This document shows positions 46,299 to 57,163 of a DNA stretch of 64,000 nucleotides, piece after piece. The notes beneath the pieces were generated by a model. It did not search any database. It saw only the letters and a program-made list of their open reading frames with translations, and was not told the DNA's origin. Source of the DNA: Whalleya microplaca (Eukaryota; Ascomycota; Sordariomycetes; Xylariales; Xylariaceae). Numbering within the stretch: the first letter of the stretch is position 1; each line of letters begins with the position of its first letter. The stretch spans positions 1,054,001-1,118,000 of the forward strand of contig MU385715.1 in the NCBI GenBank assembly GCA_022497155.1, in the 5' to 3' direction. The position numbers were made by a program, and so were the translations under genes.

Positions 46299-49200
46299 AT
46301 GACCGTAAGTAAACAGTCAGACAGGCCAACTACATGTGTCACTTCTTGCGATGCCTCCCTTGCTTTATTGCCGTCTCTTGCCGTCTCTTGCTGTCTCTTA
46401 CTGTGTCTTGCTGCGTCATGTTCTATTTATTCACTTGTTGTACCGAACATCTATATCTGCTGCAACACTTCTTGCTCCGCTTCTCCACCACACTGACTAT
46501 ACACGAACTTGCGCATCGCTTCCTGTTGATACTAATACCTGTTCATCACCCGTAGGACACCAAGATGGCTTCCGGTTCCGAGGTCGACCTGGTCACCCGA
46601 CTCCAGGTTGACGACTCTGTCGTTGGCAGCAATGAGATCGACGAGTCCCTCTACAGCCGACAGCTCTACGTCCTGGGACACGAGGCCATGAAGCGCATGG
46701 GTGCATCCAACGTGCTTATCGTGGGTTTGAAGGGTCTCGGTGTTGAGATCGCCAAGAACATCGCTCTTGCTGGCGTCAAGAGCTTAACCCTTTACGACCC
46801 GGAGCCCGTTGCTATCTCCGATCTCTCCTCACAGTTCTTCCTCCGTCCCGAAGATGTCGGTAAGCCGCGGGATGCCGTCACCGTCCCCCGCGTCGCTGAG
46901 CTGAACGCATACACACCTGTCAGCCTCCACAACTCTCCAAGGTACGTTGTACATTCTGACTGTAGGCGGAAATCAAAAACTAATCATCAAACGAGTAGTC
47001 TTGCCGACAACCTCTCGCAGTTTGACAAGTACCAGGTTGTCGTTCTGACCAACACTCCTCAAAACCTCCAACAAGCTATTGGCGACTACTTACACTCGAA
47101 AGGCATCTACGTTGTGATCGCCAACACCTTTGGCCTCTTCGGCTCTATCTTTTGTGACTTCGGCAGCAAGTTTACTTGTATCGACTCAACCGGCGAAAAC
47201 CCTGTCAGCGGCATCGTAGCGGATATCGATGAAGAAGGTCTTGTTTCTGCCCTAGACGAGACACGGCACGGCCTTGAAGATGGAGAATACGTTTCCTTCT
47301 CAGAAGTCGAGGGTATGGAGGGCTTGAATGGGGCCGAGCCGAGAAAAGTCACAGTCAAGGGTCCGTATACCTTCTCCATTGGCGATGTTTCTGGGCTTGG
47401 TCAGTATAAGCGAGGTGGTCTGTATCAACAAGTGAAGATGCCCAAGGTCATCGAATTCAAGACGATATCTGAGTCTATGAAAGATCCCGAGTTTGTCATC
47501 TCCGATTTCGCCAAATTCGACCGACCACAACAACTACATATAGGATTCGAGGCCCTACATGCTTATGTTCAAACACATGGCCGCCTACCTCGCCCAATGA
47601 ACGAGGAGGATGCTGTTGTTCTTCTCGGAACCGTTAAGGCCTACGTTCAGAAGGAGAAGCTAGAAGTGGAGGTTGATGAGAAGCTCATCAAGGAGCTTAG
47701 TTACCAGGCTCAGGGTGACCTAAACCCAATGGCTGCCTTGTTTGGCGGTCTCGCTGCGCAGGAGGTCCTCAAAGCTGTATCTGGCAAGTTTCACCCCATC
47801 AAGCAGTGGTTCTACTTCGACTCGCTAGAGTCACTCCCTTCTAGCTGTGCACGAAATGAGGAGCTGTGCAAACCGATCGGTTCTCGATACGATGGACAAA
47901 TCGCCGTGTTCGGTAAGGAATACCAGGAGAAGATTTCCAACATTAAGCAGTTCCTCGTTGGTGCGGGAGCTATTGGTTGCGAAATGCTCAAGAACTGGGC
48001 CATGATCGGTTTAGGTGTGGGTCCCAAGGGCAAGATCATCATTACCGATATGGACTCGATCGAGAAGAGCAACCTGAATCGTCAGTTCCTCTTCCGAGCT
48101 AAAGATGTCGGTCACATGAAGAGCGACTGCGCCGCCAAGGCTGTGCAGGCTATGAATCCAGAGCTTGTCGGTCACATCGAGTGCTTAAAAGATCGCGTTA
48201 GTCCCGAGACCGAGCACATCTTCAACGAAGAATTCTGGGGATCTCTGGATGGTGTCACAAATGCGCTCGACAATGTGGAGGCGAGAACATATGTCGACAG
48301 ACGATGTGTCTTCTTTCACAAGCCTCTGCTTGAGAGCGGTACCCTTGGCACAAAAGGCAACACTCAAGTTGTTCTCCCCAATTTAACTGAATCGTACTCA
48401 TCTTCTCAAGACCCGCCGGAGGTATCATTCCCAATGTGCACACTCAGAAGTTTCCCGAACAAGATCGAGCACACCATTGCATGGGCTCGCGAGCTTTTCG
48501 AGACCTCGTTCGTCAAGGCTCCTGAGACCGCCAACCTTTACTTGACCCAGCCTAACTATCTGGAGACGACACTGAAGCAAGGCGGCAATGAGAAGCCCAC
48601 TTTGGAGACTATCCGAGACTATCTCGTGACGGATAAGCCTCTGAGCTTTGAGGACTGCATCATCTGGGCGCGGACGTTGTTCGAGAAACAGTATAATAAC
48701 GCCATCCACCAACTTCTCTACAACTTCCCGAAGGACTCGGTCTCCTCTAGCGGTACCCCCTTCTGGTCTGGCCCGAAGCGAGCTCCTGATCCGCTGAAGT
48801 TCGATATCAAGAACCCCACCCATTTTGGCTTTATCATCGCAGCTGCCAATCTACACGCATTCAACTACAACATCAATCCTAAGGGCGTTGATAAGGAACT
48901 CTACATCAAGGTACTCGATAACATGATAGTGCCCGACTTCTCGCCTGACCCAGGTGTCAAAATCCAGGCCAACGACAGTGATCCTGTAGGTTTTGCTAAA
49001 CAAATCAAACGTTTAGGATGATAACTAACTATGAGGACAGGACCCGAATTCCAACAACAACACAGCTTTCGATGATAATGCAGACTTGCAGAAGATTACT
49101 GACAGCTTACCTGCGCCTAGCAAGCTCGCCGGCTTCAAGTTGACGCCCGTGGAGTTTGAGAAGGACGACGATACGAACCACCACATCGACTTCATCACTG

Positions 49201-49778
49201 CTGCCAGCAACTTGCGGGCTGAGAACTACAAGATCGAGCAGGCTGATAGACACAAGACGAAGTTCATCGCCGGCAAGATCATTCCGGCCATTGCCACCAC
49301 GACAGCCCTGGTCACTGGCCTTGTGGTCCTGGAGTTGTACAAGATCATCGACGGCAAGACAGACATCGAGCAGTACAAGAACGGGTTCGTCAACCTGGCG
49401 CTACCCTTCTTCGGCTTCAGCGAGCCGATCGCGAGCCCGAAGGTGGAGTACAAGGGCCCCGAGGGCAAGGTGACGCTGGACAAGATCTGGGACCGGTTCG
49501 AGCTGGCGGACGTGACGCTGAAGGAGCTGCTGGCGGACTTCGAGCGGCGGGGGCTGAACATCAGCATGCTGAGCTCGGGCGTCAGCCTGCTGTACGCGAG
49601 CTTCTTCCCGCCGGCGAAGCTGAAGGAGCGGTACCTGCTGCGCCTCAGCCAGCTCGTCGAGACCGTCTCCAAGAAGCCGATCCCGGAGCACCAGAAGGAG
49701 GTCATCTTCGAGATGGTGGCCGAGGATTTGGATGATGAGGACGTCGAGGTGCCGTACATCAAGGTCAAGATCAGGTAA
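46299..49778 (+). CDS. UBA1: Ubiquitin-activating enzyme E1
   Basis: Exons 46299..46304, 46556..46941, 46999..48985 and 49041..49778 give 1038 residues. Starting at ATG 46565 instead gives 1033. E1 adenylates ubiquitin with ATP and carries it as a thioester. The inactive adenylation half has [19 protein letters not shown] and [20 protein letters not shown]. The active half has [20 protein letters not shown] and [19 protein letters not shown]. The catalytic cysteine is in [14 protein letters not shown] (Cys611 in the long numbering), and the C-terminal ubiquitin-fold domain ends YIKVKIR. The upstream ATG-ACC is followed by GTAAGT; a 251-bp intron with TACTAATAC and TAG joins it in frame as [10 protein letters not shown]. 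Intron 2 ends in a tandem GAGTAG acceptor. Confidence 0.95.
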
Positions 49779-50251
49779 ATGCGATATGCGCTACTTACGA
49801 TGAATGATGTGTTCGGTCGGTGGGTCGGTGGGAGGATATCATCATCAACTACTGCTCTTATCGTCGGACGGTAGGGTCGGTGTGGGCACTTACTCGCCAC
49901 TCGAAGGAACCCCAGTGAGGAGGATTTGTGTGGTTTAGATGAGTTGCCTTGGTGAATGGATGGATGGACCGATGGATGGAGTTAGCATGTCCCGTCACTC
50001 AATAGTTCTTCTGTGCGTTTGGTACTCCCAAGTTTCAGCACCGCAAAAAAAAGAATAGTCGTAGAATAGACCTCCATTTTTCCCCGAATCTGTCTTTTGT
50101 GTGCTACCTAATGTTGTTGTGATTTACTATTGTCTATGAAATCTGTGATTGGCTTATGGAGTTCTTAGGTAGCTTGTTCAGCCGCTGTATTAGATGTAGT
50201 ACCTGAGCAACTGGCTACTTGAGATGAGATACTTGGCTTCAATTGCTAATA

Positions 50252-50600
50252 GACGAGCTAACTAAGCGAATCACCATAGAGCGCTAACAGGAACCAAACC
50301 TAACTCGCCTTAATACTCACTATAGCTGTTTCGATTCCTAACAGCGCTCATACAGTTAAATAGTATATGACTATGTTGTCTTTGATTAGCTCATTTGGTA
50401 AGCAAATAGATAAGATCTGTAAGACGCTATAAAAGCGTTGTCACTGGTTATAGAGTTGAGTTAGTAGCGCGAGATCTACCAAGTTGGCGCTGAACTGCAT
50501 CTATTAGCTGTATGGCTGATAGAGCGAGTTAGGTTCGATTCCTAACAACGTTATTGGTATTCGCTCTATTAGCTCAGTTCTATTGACCCAGCTACTTAAT
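50252..50600. repeat. tRNA-derived repeat tract, direct and inverted copies
   Basis: Several fragments carry RNA polymerase III box-like words. A perfect B box GGTTCGATTCC is at 50532-50542 inside a T-arm with a 5-bp stem (TTAGG/CCTAA) and 7-nt loop (50529-50545). A second box, GTTTCGATTCC, is at 50328-50338. A-box/D-arm-like words lie at 50386-50400 (TTAGCTCATTTGGTA), 50504-50515 and 50567-50579. The block 50524-50590 is repeated in inverted orientation at about 50252-50309 with mostly transition differences. No copy has an anticodon arm between D-arm and T-arm, so none is a working tRNA. Confidence 0.6.
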
Positions 50601-50947
50601 GATCTCCACTATATATATACAAATGTAGATTATATAAGGTTAATTAGTCATTTTGCAGCGACTTAAGAGCGAGCCGCGGGCGTGGAACCAAGATTTTGGC
50701 TTTACGTCACGATCTGTAATACTAGTATAATCCACACCTAATAAAGCGCGATGACAAAGCTCGCGATCACGGGCGTTAATTGATCCTTGAAATAAAGAGC
50801 TCCAAGGTCTCTGGTATATATCTGTATGTCGAGCACGCCATTGTTCATGAGCCTTAACTCCAAGAACCCCTCAGCAGCTCATTTAGAAAGGTGTGTAACA
50901 TCGTGAGCGTGTAATTGTATTCGCGATATATGTTTCATGCAGACCCC

Positions 50948-50979
50948 GCATCGCATCGCATCGCATCGCATCGCATCGC
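50948..50979. repeat. (GCATC)n pentanucleotide repeat
   Basis: Six perfect copies plus a partial, ending 40 bp upstream of the first GST start codon. Confidence 0.92.
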
Positions 50980-51018
50980 CGCTAGCTAGGTTACCTAAGT
51001 TAGCTCCGGAGCTTGTCC

Positions 51019-52831
51019 ATGAACACTAGAGCTCTTGTCCCTTTTGCTCGTGTCGCGGGATTATCACCATTGACTTCGATTTCCACTTCGACGGGCTTGT
51101 TGAGCGGATTGTGTCAAAGAGGTGCTATTATTGCAAGTTTGAATCATAGAGCTTTCTCCTCCCGAGCTGAAGCCCGGACCCCGCTACGGACTTGTGTCGA
51201 TTGCAGAGACACGGTGGGAATACTAGGTACGAAATTCGTCGTCGTAGGAAAGAAGCAGCAGCAGCAGATCAGAATGGTGAGCTTCACTTCACTCTACTCC
51301 GCTTCCTTGAGCCAGCTGGTGAGCTAGCCACGCAGCAGAGATTTACCAACCAGTTTGTTTCAACAAATAACGACTGCAGCGAATGCGGAACCTACCTAAC
51401 CTAGTAGATGCTCATGAATTCACGTCAAGGATTAGCAGGGATGAGACTAACATGTGCGCATCATGTGTAGACCTCAAAGATCACGGAATGGGTCAAGCCC
51501 GACGACAAGAGCGGCGAGTTCAAGCGCCAGAGCAGCGTCTTCCGCGACTTCATCTCCGCCGAGCCCGGCGCTAGGTTTCCGCCTGAGAAGGGGCGGTATC
51601 ATCTCTACGTTAGCTATGCGTGTCCTTGGGTAAGTCTCCTGTCTTTCGTTGTCGTTGTCGTTGCTCCTCGTAGGGTCGGGTTGCATGTTTGGAGCTGCTG
51701 GTTGGTGTGGCTGGCTGACTGATCGGGTATCATGGGTGTAGGCTTGTCGGACCCTCGTTGCGAGGAAGCTGAAGGGGCTTGAGGACTTCATCTCGTACTC
51801 TGTCGTGCACTGGCGCATGGGGGAGAAGGGTACGTACTTTCGCTTCTGTTATGTTGTTCTATTTTCTCTTCCGCTCCAGCACACATAGCATAAAAGGGAG
51901 ACATAGGGGGAGCAGGGGAGCCAGGGAGTTAGCAGGCCAGCTAACAGGAGTCATAATGAAGGCTGGCGCTTCCCAACGCCCGAGGACAAAGACGCAGCGG
52001 GCGAGAACGTGATCCGGGACCCGCTGCCGGGCCACGAGAAGTTCACGCACCTGCGGGACCTGTACTTCAGCGCGGACGCGAACTACAGCGGGCGCTTCAC
52101 GGTGCCGGCGCTCTGGGACAAGAAGACGGGCACCATCGTCAGCAATGAGAGCAGCGAGATCTTGCGCATGCTGGGCCACGTCTTCGATGACCAGCTGGCG
52201 CCGGAGTTCCGCGACGTCGACCTGTACCCGCGCGACCTGCGCGCCGAGATCGACAAGGCCGGCGACTGGACGTACGACCTCATCAACAACGGCGTCTACA
52301 AGAGCGGCTTTGCCACCACCCAGGAGGCGTACGAGCGCAATGTCACGGCGCTGTTCGGGGCGCTGGATCGGGCCGAGAAGCACCTTGCTGAGGGGAAGGG
52401 GCCGTATTACTTCGGGGACAGGATCACAGAGACGGATATCAGGCTGTAAGATTTTCTTATTTCTCACCCCTAGGTCGACGATCGAGTTTTCCGATGAGAT
52501 ACATATGCAAAATGTGTAAGTACTCGCGACTGATACTGACGTCGGAAACAGGTACAACACAATTATCAGGTTTGACCCTGTCTACGTTCAACACTTCAAA
52601 TGCAATATCCGTGACATCCGCTCAGGATATCCGCACCTGCACAAATGGCTCCGCAATCTGTACTGGAACCACCCCGCGTTCAAGGACTCGACCAACTTCT
52701 TGCATATCAAGAATCACTACACTAGGAGCCATACCCAGATCAACCCGCACTCCATCACCCCAGTCGGCCCGGTGCCGGATATCCTGCCCCTAGACGAGGA
52801 GGTCCCGGCAGTCAAGGCGGCGCTGAGATAG
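51019..52831 (+). CDS. Xi-class glutathione S-transferase (glutathionyl-hydroquinone reductase, ECM4-like)
   Basis: Exons 51019..51276, 51471..51629, 51742..51829, 51962..52445 and 52552..52831 give 422 residues, or 338 if translation starts at ATG 51274. Xi-class GSTs reduce glutathionyl-hydroquinones using an active-site cysteine. That site is seen as YVSYACPWACRTLVARKLKG, with CPWA at the thioredoxin-fold N-terminus. The fold continues with GRFTVPALWDKKTGTIVSNE and ESSEILRML, then the helical domain with YYFGDRITETDIRLYNTIIR and HPHLHKWLRNLYW-like sequence. Residues 1-55 (MNTRALVPFARVAG, SLNHRAFSSRAEAR) are Arg/Ser/Ala-rich without acids until the end and look like a mitochondrial presequence. 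The second ATG is the last codon of exon 1 and gives the usual cytosolic start MTSKITEWVKPDDKSGEF. Confidence 0.88.
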
Positions 52832-55104
52832 GCGATATCGGTACGGCCGAGGGAGAAGGAGGTGAGGACATTCATGGGCGGTTGGTTTGTGCTCTAAATG
52901 TGTTTGTACAGCTCTGAGAGGCTACTGTACCTTTAGAGAGACAAAGAGAGCTGTTGGATAGGATATCAATCGTTAAGCTTAATGACTGTGGAATGGGTCA
53001 TAGCCTAGCAAAGCAATCCTAGCAAGGTATGACAAGAAATGCCGAGTTGGGTGGCGGTGTCTGGAACTGTTGAAATCGCCCGTCTGTGCTATGTTTGTCT
53101 TTGACAATGTCATAAACGGTGACTCTTTGCGACATTTGATGTCGATGATGATGACAATCAGTTATCCTCCAAACTGCACGGTTGTTTGGCATGTTTATAG
53201 GGACTAACTTGTCATCTGGTAGTTTGGTAAAGCCGGGTTTAGCATAGTCATTGCGTGTAGTGTGTGCGATGTCAGGTAGATGTGAGCAGTTTCCGCGCGG
53301 AAAACGATTATATGATCCGCGTCATCGCACTTCCCTAGATTAATTAAAATTAATTAAACTCATAGCTCTATTTATTCTTTGATTGTGTTCTCGTAAACTT
53401 CTGGTCATGATATATCATCTGAATTAGAGCGTTCATTGAAGATATTAAACCCATGTTCTATAACGGTTCACTAAATGTGGGATAAAGACTGAGAGACGTC
53501 GTGATTTAATAGAAACTACGGTGTCTAGCAATTTCTGGTGTTCAAAAGTTTAGATGATGAAGATAATTAACTCAGACTTTTGACTGCTCGAAAATATACG
53601 CTCCATATAACCTATGCCTTTCCTGGAGCTAGATACGTTGGAGTCCAGATTTTCAGTCAGAAAACTACGATTAATAGTGGTACCGTAACTCGTAGTTTAG
53701 CTATAACATCGTTATGTATGCTAATCAGCTTATCCTACATATCGGATGATGTATCCTAGGTTTTTCATGAGTCTCACGCCGACAGAACTAGAGTTCTACT
53801 ATCGTTACCTATGCCTACCAAAGCTTGCCACAATACACAAAGCACGATGTTTGATGTATGAGACACTACAGGTCGAGCCAGTCAAGGTCAGTTGACGCCC
53901 CTGACGGAGGACAATAGGGAGTCACTGTACAACAATGGATCATGTAGGTAGATATAATTTGTAGAACCTTAAGCAGAAAGAATACTATATATAGTCTTCT
54001 TAGCTTTCGTCCGAACTCACAACCCTTACACATTATACACCACAACACGAGACGATACTTGCACCTCCTAAGCAGACAAGCTGCGCTCGGCACCCTACCG
54101 AAGCCAGTCATAGCAGTCCAGATGTCTCGAGGGCCAGACATAGCAGCCAAGATGTCTCGAGAGCCAGACAGGCACATTGAGCTGATGAAGATGTCGCTTC
54201 TGACGGATTCTGTCTCTGTCACTTTCGCATCGGCGACAGAGACAAAAAGCAAGAAGAGCCGTGCTTCTGTTTCTGGCCGTATCAATACTCCGCCTCCTAC
54301 TCCGCCTGGTTCGCCGCCTCCTTCGCCGCCTCTTACGCCGAGAACTAAGAGGGATCACTACAACTACGGAGGTGGTGGTGACCGTTACCGCAGACAGCAA
54401 ATCACAGCGTGGGAAGGATAGCGATTACTTCTGCAAAAGATAGAACGACCGGGTTTATCGCATAAGCAGATGGATTGGGGAGGAATCACGATGCACTAGT
54501 AATATGAGTGCATAAATTGGAATACTCAGCCAGAAGCAATACACATGGAATTTTTTTTTATATTTGTTCACTAATGTGACTATTTACGTGTCGGTTTGGT
54601 CTTTGTACCTGTAGTAACCTTAACCTCGGCGATGTATATTGTCTTTGTCTCTCAGTTCCGACTGTGGCAGGATGTCTACGTATGTCGCTGATACCAGCGT
54701 GTTTCTTGAAATAACTATCTAATATAGGTGATACGAAGTTGCCTCTTCGGAATCTATGGAAAAGCTCGTGGCTACACTGTCTCCCGATCTGAAACCGTAG
54801 CTCATAAAGGTTATCATCTCACAATAGTTGACAATGCTACAAGTTTCTTTGACAACTACTCGATGTGTGAGTGATTCGAGAGGGTGACACCCGTGCAAAT
54901 TGTGAGATAGAAACGTTCTGAAATGTGATTGTATTGTAAAACTTGTTGGGCTACTGCTACAAGGTTTTCGAGGAGGTGATCTCTCATGAATTCACCCTGT
55001 TGAGGATTGATGTGCCCGCCCCTGGAAATACTTGGTGAATTTTCCTGGCGTCAGAGTTTCCAGATTGTGCTAGTGATCCTCCAAGCATTACAATCAACCT
55101 CTCG
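52832..55104. other. Gene-poor region left of the P450 cluster
   Basis: AT-rich tract with no conserved gene. It holds one doubtful proline-rich ORF (54122-54421), listed separately. The segment 54729-54865 is open in two frames and bounded by splice-like TAG and GTGAGT, but no joining exon was found. Confidence 0.5.
54122..54421 (+). CDS. Doubtful 99-residue proline-rich ORF
   Basis: An uninterrupted ORF starting MSRGPDIAAKMSREPDRHIE. Its first 20 codons contain an internal duplication: the word ATGTCTCGAG followed by (G/A)GCCAGACA occurs at 54122 and again at 54152. A PPTPPGSPPPSPPLTP tract and a Gly/Arg-rich end follow. No signal peptide and no recognised family. The proline tract comes from a CTCCGCC-type repeat, which keeps frames open by itself, so this may be noncoding. 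Confidence 0.2.
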   Translation: MSRGPDIAAKMSREPDRHIELMKMSLLTDSVSVTFASATETKSKKSRASVSGRINTPPPTPPGSPPPSPPLTPRTKRDHYNYGGGGDRYRRQQITAWEG

Positions 55105-55323
55105 TTAAGCATACTCTATAGCTCCCTGCGCGGCTTCTGTGACCATTTTGACGAGCTCGTCTGTTTTGCTAAGCATCGGAGAGTGTCTTGACGCGATTCG
55201 GCGTATGGTGGCGCTTGCACCTTTGCAAAACATCTCCTGAAACTGTTGAGGCGCAGCCTGGTCATTCTCGGTTTGGCAGTGATAGTACCGAGAGAATAGT
55301 AGTAGCCGTGGAGGATCTGCGTA
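55105..55323 (-). pseudogene. C-terminal relic of an alpha/beta-hydrolase
   Basis: On the minus strand, 72 codons are open and end in TAA. They read YYHCQTENDQAAPQQFQEMF, then IRRIASRHSPMLSKTDELVK and MVTEAAQGAIEYA. This matches the end of fungal alpha/beta-hydrolases: the YxxCxxDxAxP strand carrying the acid residue, then the catalytic histidine in SHSPxLSxPxEL, then a final helix. The nucleophile half is missing, because the P450 stop codon lies only about 200 bp upstream. An acceptor-like TACGCAG precedes the segment but no upstream exon fits. It is best read as a decayed or truncated gene, on the same strand as the P450. Confidence 0.5.
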
Positions 55324-55528
55324 CTATCAAGCATAGCCTTGACGGGTAGCGCCACTGTACAGACGAGGGGGTAGCAGACTAATACAACCTCATGGTACAC
55401 AATATGAGAGTAGTTTGTGTGTGTTGGGCCTCGAGTCTATTATATATGTACCTAAGTATATATGTGGACTGTGTTCCATACAACAGCGTTGTACCAACAC
55501 CAACACCAACTGTATATACTATCACCTT

Positions 55529-57163
55529 TTAGATGGCTGTTTTTCTCTTGACTCTAATCGTTGCTTTTAACGGCGGTATCCTATTCGAGCCAAACCAGAC
55601 ATTTTCGGCCCGCTGCTCCTGCATCTCGAAGTCGTAATGTAGAACAACATACGCTAGGATTAGCCTCAGCATGCTGGAGGCAAAGAACCTCCCAGCACAC
55701 GCGTGTCTTCCATGACCAAACGCCGGAAATTCAGGACTCGTCGTGGTCAAGGCCTGCCGTGCACGCTGAAGGTAGGAGCTGCCCCCATTTGCCAGATCGT
55801 TGCGCTTCTCTGCGAACCGGAACGGCTTAAAGGTCTCGGGCTCTGGATAAATAATTGGGTCATGCATCACCGGGTATGATGGTGCGCACACCATCGTTCC
55901 GTGAGGTAGGTGGACGCCCGATGGCGTCGTAACGCCCTTGGGGTTGGCAACCATGCGGTTTGTCGCTGTGACAATGAGCGAGTTCAGACGCTGCGACTCG
56001 CGCATTGTACTATCCAGCTTTGGCATGGCGGCGAGCGCTCGTTTGCTCCACTCACCCCCGTGCGCTACGAGTACCGAAGTGATCTCGTCGTAGAGCTCGT
56101 CGATATACTCCTGCTTTCCCGCCGCGAGGTCGAGAATGGCGTGGGTGGCAGCGAATGAGGACGCGTGAATGGAGTTGAAGTTATTCAGCATAACGCGGCC
56201 CGCCAAGGTATCAACTTTTCTGTGGTATGGGTCCGGCGATAACTTCGCCTGTTTTATTGACCATTGGAGCAGGTCTTTCGGTTCCGGCTCGGACGCCTCC
56301 TTGCCATTGGGATCGGCGCGCCGAGCATCATAATCTTTCAGCCTCCTCCGGACCTCAGGTCGTACAAGCCTATAGAACCGATAAGTGTGAATCCGGTTCG
56401 GCAATGTGATTATGGGGGCAACAAAGGGGCGGAGGATAGGTGGAAAGAAGTGAAGCAACGTCGCAGCGATAGGTACATCCAGCGAGAAGGCCGTCGCTGC
56501 GTCGAGGACGGCAGGGTTGCGGCAGAGTGGACGACCGATAAAAGTATGGTTGATTGCTTGACCAGTAACACGAAGCATCATGTCATACGCACATATAGTG
56601 CTATAATTCTCTGTGTCCATTGGCCAAATATTATCGACGGCATGCTGAATTTCGAGCATGAGATCGGGGACCAGATTGCCTATCTCCCTAGTGAGTTGGC
56701 CGGTGAGAAGCCCGATGTGGATAGGGAAGTGAGTCAACTTCGGATCCATGATGGTGTAGTCAAACAAGAAAGCATCCATCAGCTGCGCCAAATTATCGAG
56801 ATCTGAATCCGGCTGATCAACAAGCCATTGGAACTCGTTATAAGGAAGGTGAACTAAGGTCTGTCCACCCATGATCGGGAGGATACAGGCGGTGTCTCTG
56901 TATTCGTTGTAGGCAGTCTCGGTAGCCACCTTCATGCTTTGGGCATTTCTCCATTTTGCCCTTTGGAATGGAAACCACTCGCCGGGCTTCGCACCTACGA
57001 CAGGTAACTTGGGAAGCTTAGGTCCACAGATGGCTTGATAGAAAATATATATTATGGAAAGACCCAATAAGGTCGCAGCTAGCACAGCTGGACGATCCCA
57101 AACCTGCCTGCCCCACACGATGGATGAATGATAGAGAGAAGAAGACATGTCGAAGATATCCAT
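55529..57163 (-). CDS. Cytochrome P450 of secondary-metabolism type
   Basis: One exon, 544 residues from ATG 57163. The frame is open further upstream but without an ATG; a second ATG at 57148 is also possible. An N-terminal membrane anchor (AVLAATLLGLSIIYIFYQAI) is followed by a Pro-rich hinge (PKLPKLPVVGAKPGEW). The ExxR motif is in STMRESQRLNS and the heme loop is FPAFGHGRHACAGRFFA (Cys489). FGHGRHACxGRFFA and the SxxxTNRM segment are common to the P450s of fungal terpenoid and indole-diterpene pathways (ent-kaurene-oxidase-like), which hydroxylate hydrophobic cores at the ER. The I-helix is weak: SSFAATHAILDLAA stands where AGxxT is usual. It is divergent to the aldo/keto reductase. Substrate unknown. 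Confidence 0.88.
   Translation of the reverse strand: MDIFDMSSSLYHSSIVWGRQVWDRPAVLAATLLGLSIIYIFYQAICGPKLPKLPVVGAKPGEWFPFQRAKWRNAQSMKVATETAYNEYRDTACILPIMGGQTLVHLPYNEFQWLVDQPDSDLDNLAQLMDAFLFDYTIMDPKLTHFPIHIGLLTGQLTREIGNLVPDLMLEIQHAVDNIWPMDTENYSTICAYDMMLRVTGQAINHTFIGRPLCRNPAVLDAATAFSLDVPIAATLLHFFPPILRPFVAPIITLPNRIHTYRFYRLVRPEVRRRLKDYDARRADPNGKEASEPEPKDLLQWSIKQAKLSPDPYHRKVDTLAGRVMLNNFNSIHASSFAATHAILDLAAGKQEYIDELYDEITSVLVAHGGEWSKRALAAMPKLDSTMRESQRLNSLIVTATNRMVANPKGVTTPSGVHLPHGTMVCAPSYPVMHDPIIYPEPETFKPFRFAEKRNDLANGGSSYLQRARQALTTTSPEFPAFGHGRHACAGRFFASSMLRLILAYVVLHYDFEMQEQRAENVWFGSNRIPPLKATIRVKRKTAI

Larger units (their letters stand above)
49779..51018. other. Intergenic region carrying tRNA-derived repeats
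   Basis: 3' flank of UBA1, then an AT-rich tract with tRNA-like repeats (50252-50600), then the GST promoter with a GCATC pentanucleotide repeat. No protein gene supported. Confidence 0.6.

Noticed and set aside
50281..50600. Functional tRNA gene
   Set aside because: No copy pairs into an acceptor stem or contains an anticodon arm; only D-arm and T-arm words remain.
54729..54865. Possible exon bounded by TAATATAG and GTGAGT
   Set aside because: Open in two frames, but no upstream or downstream exon joins in frame; the nearest ATG exon would create a stop.
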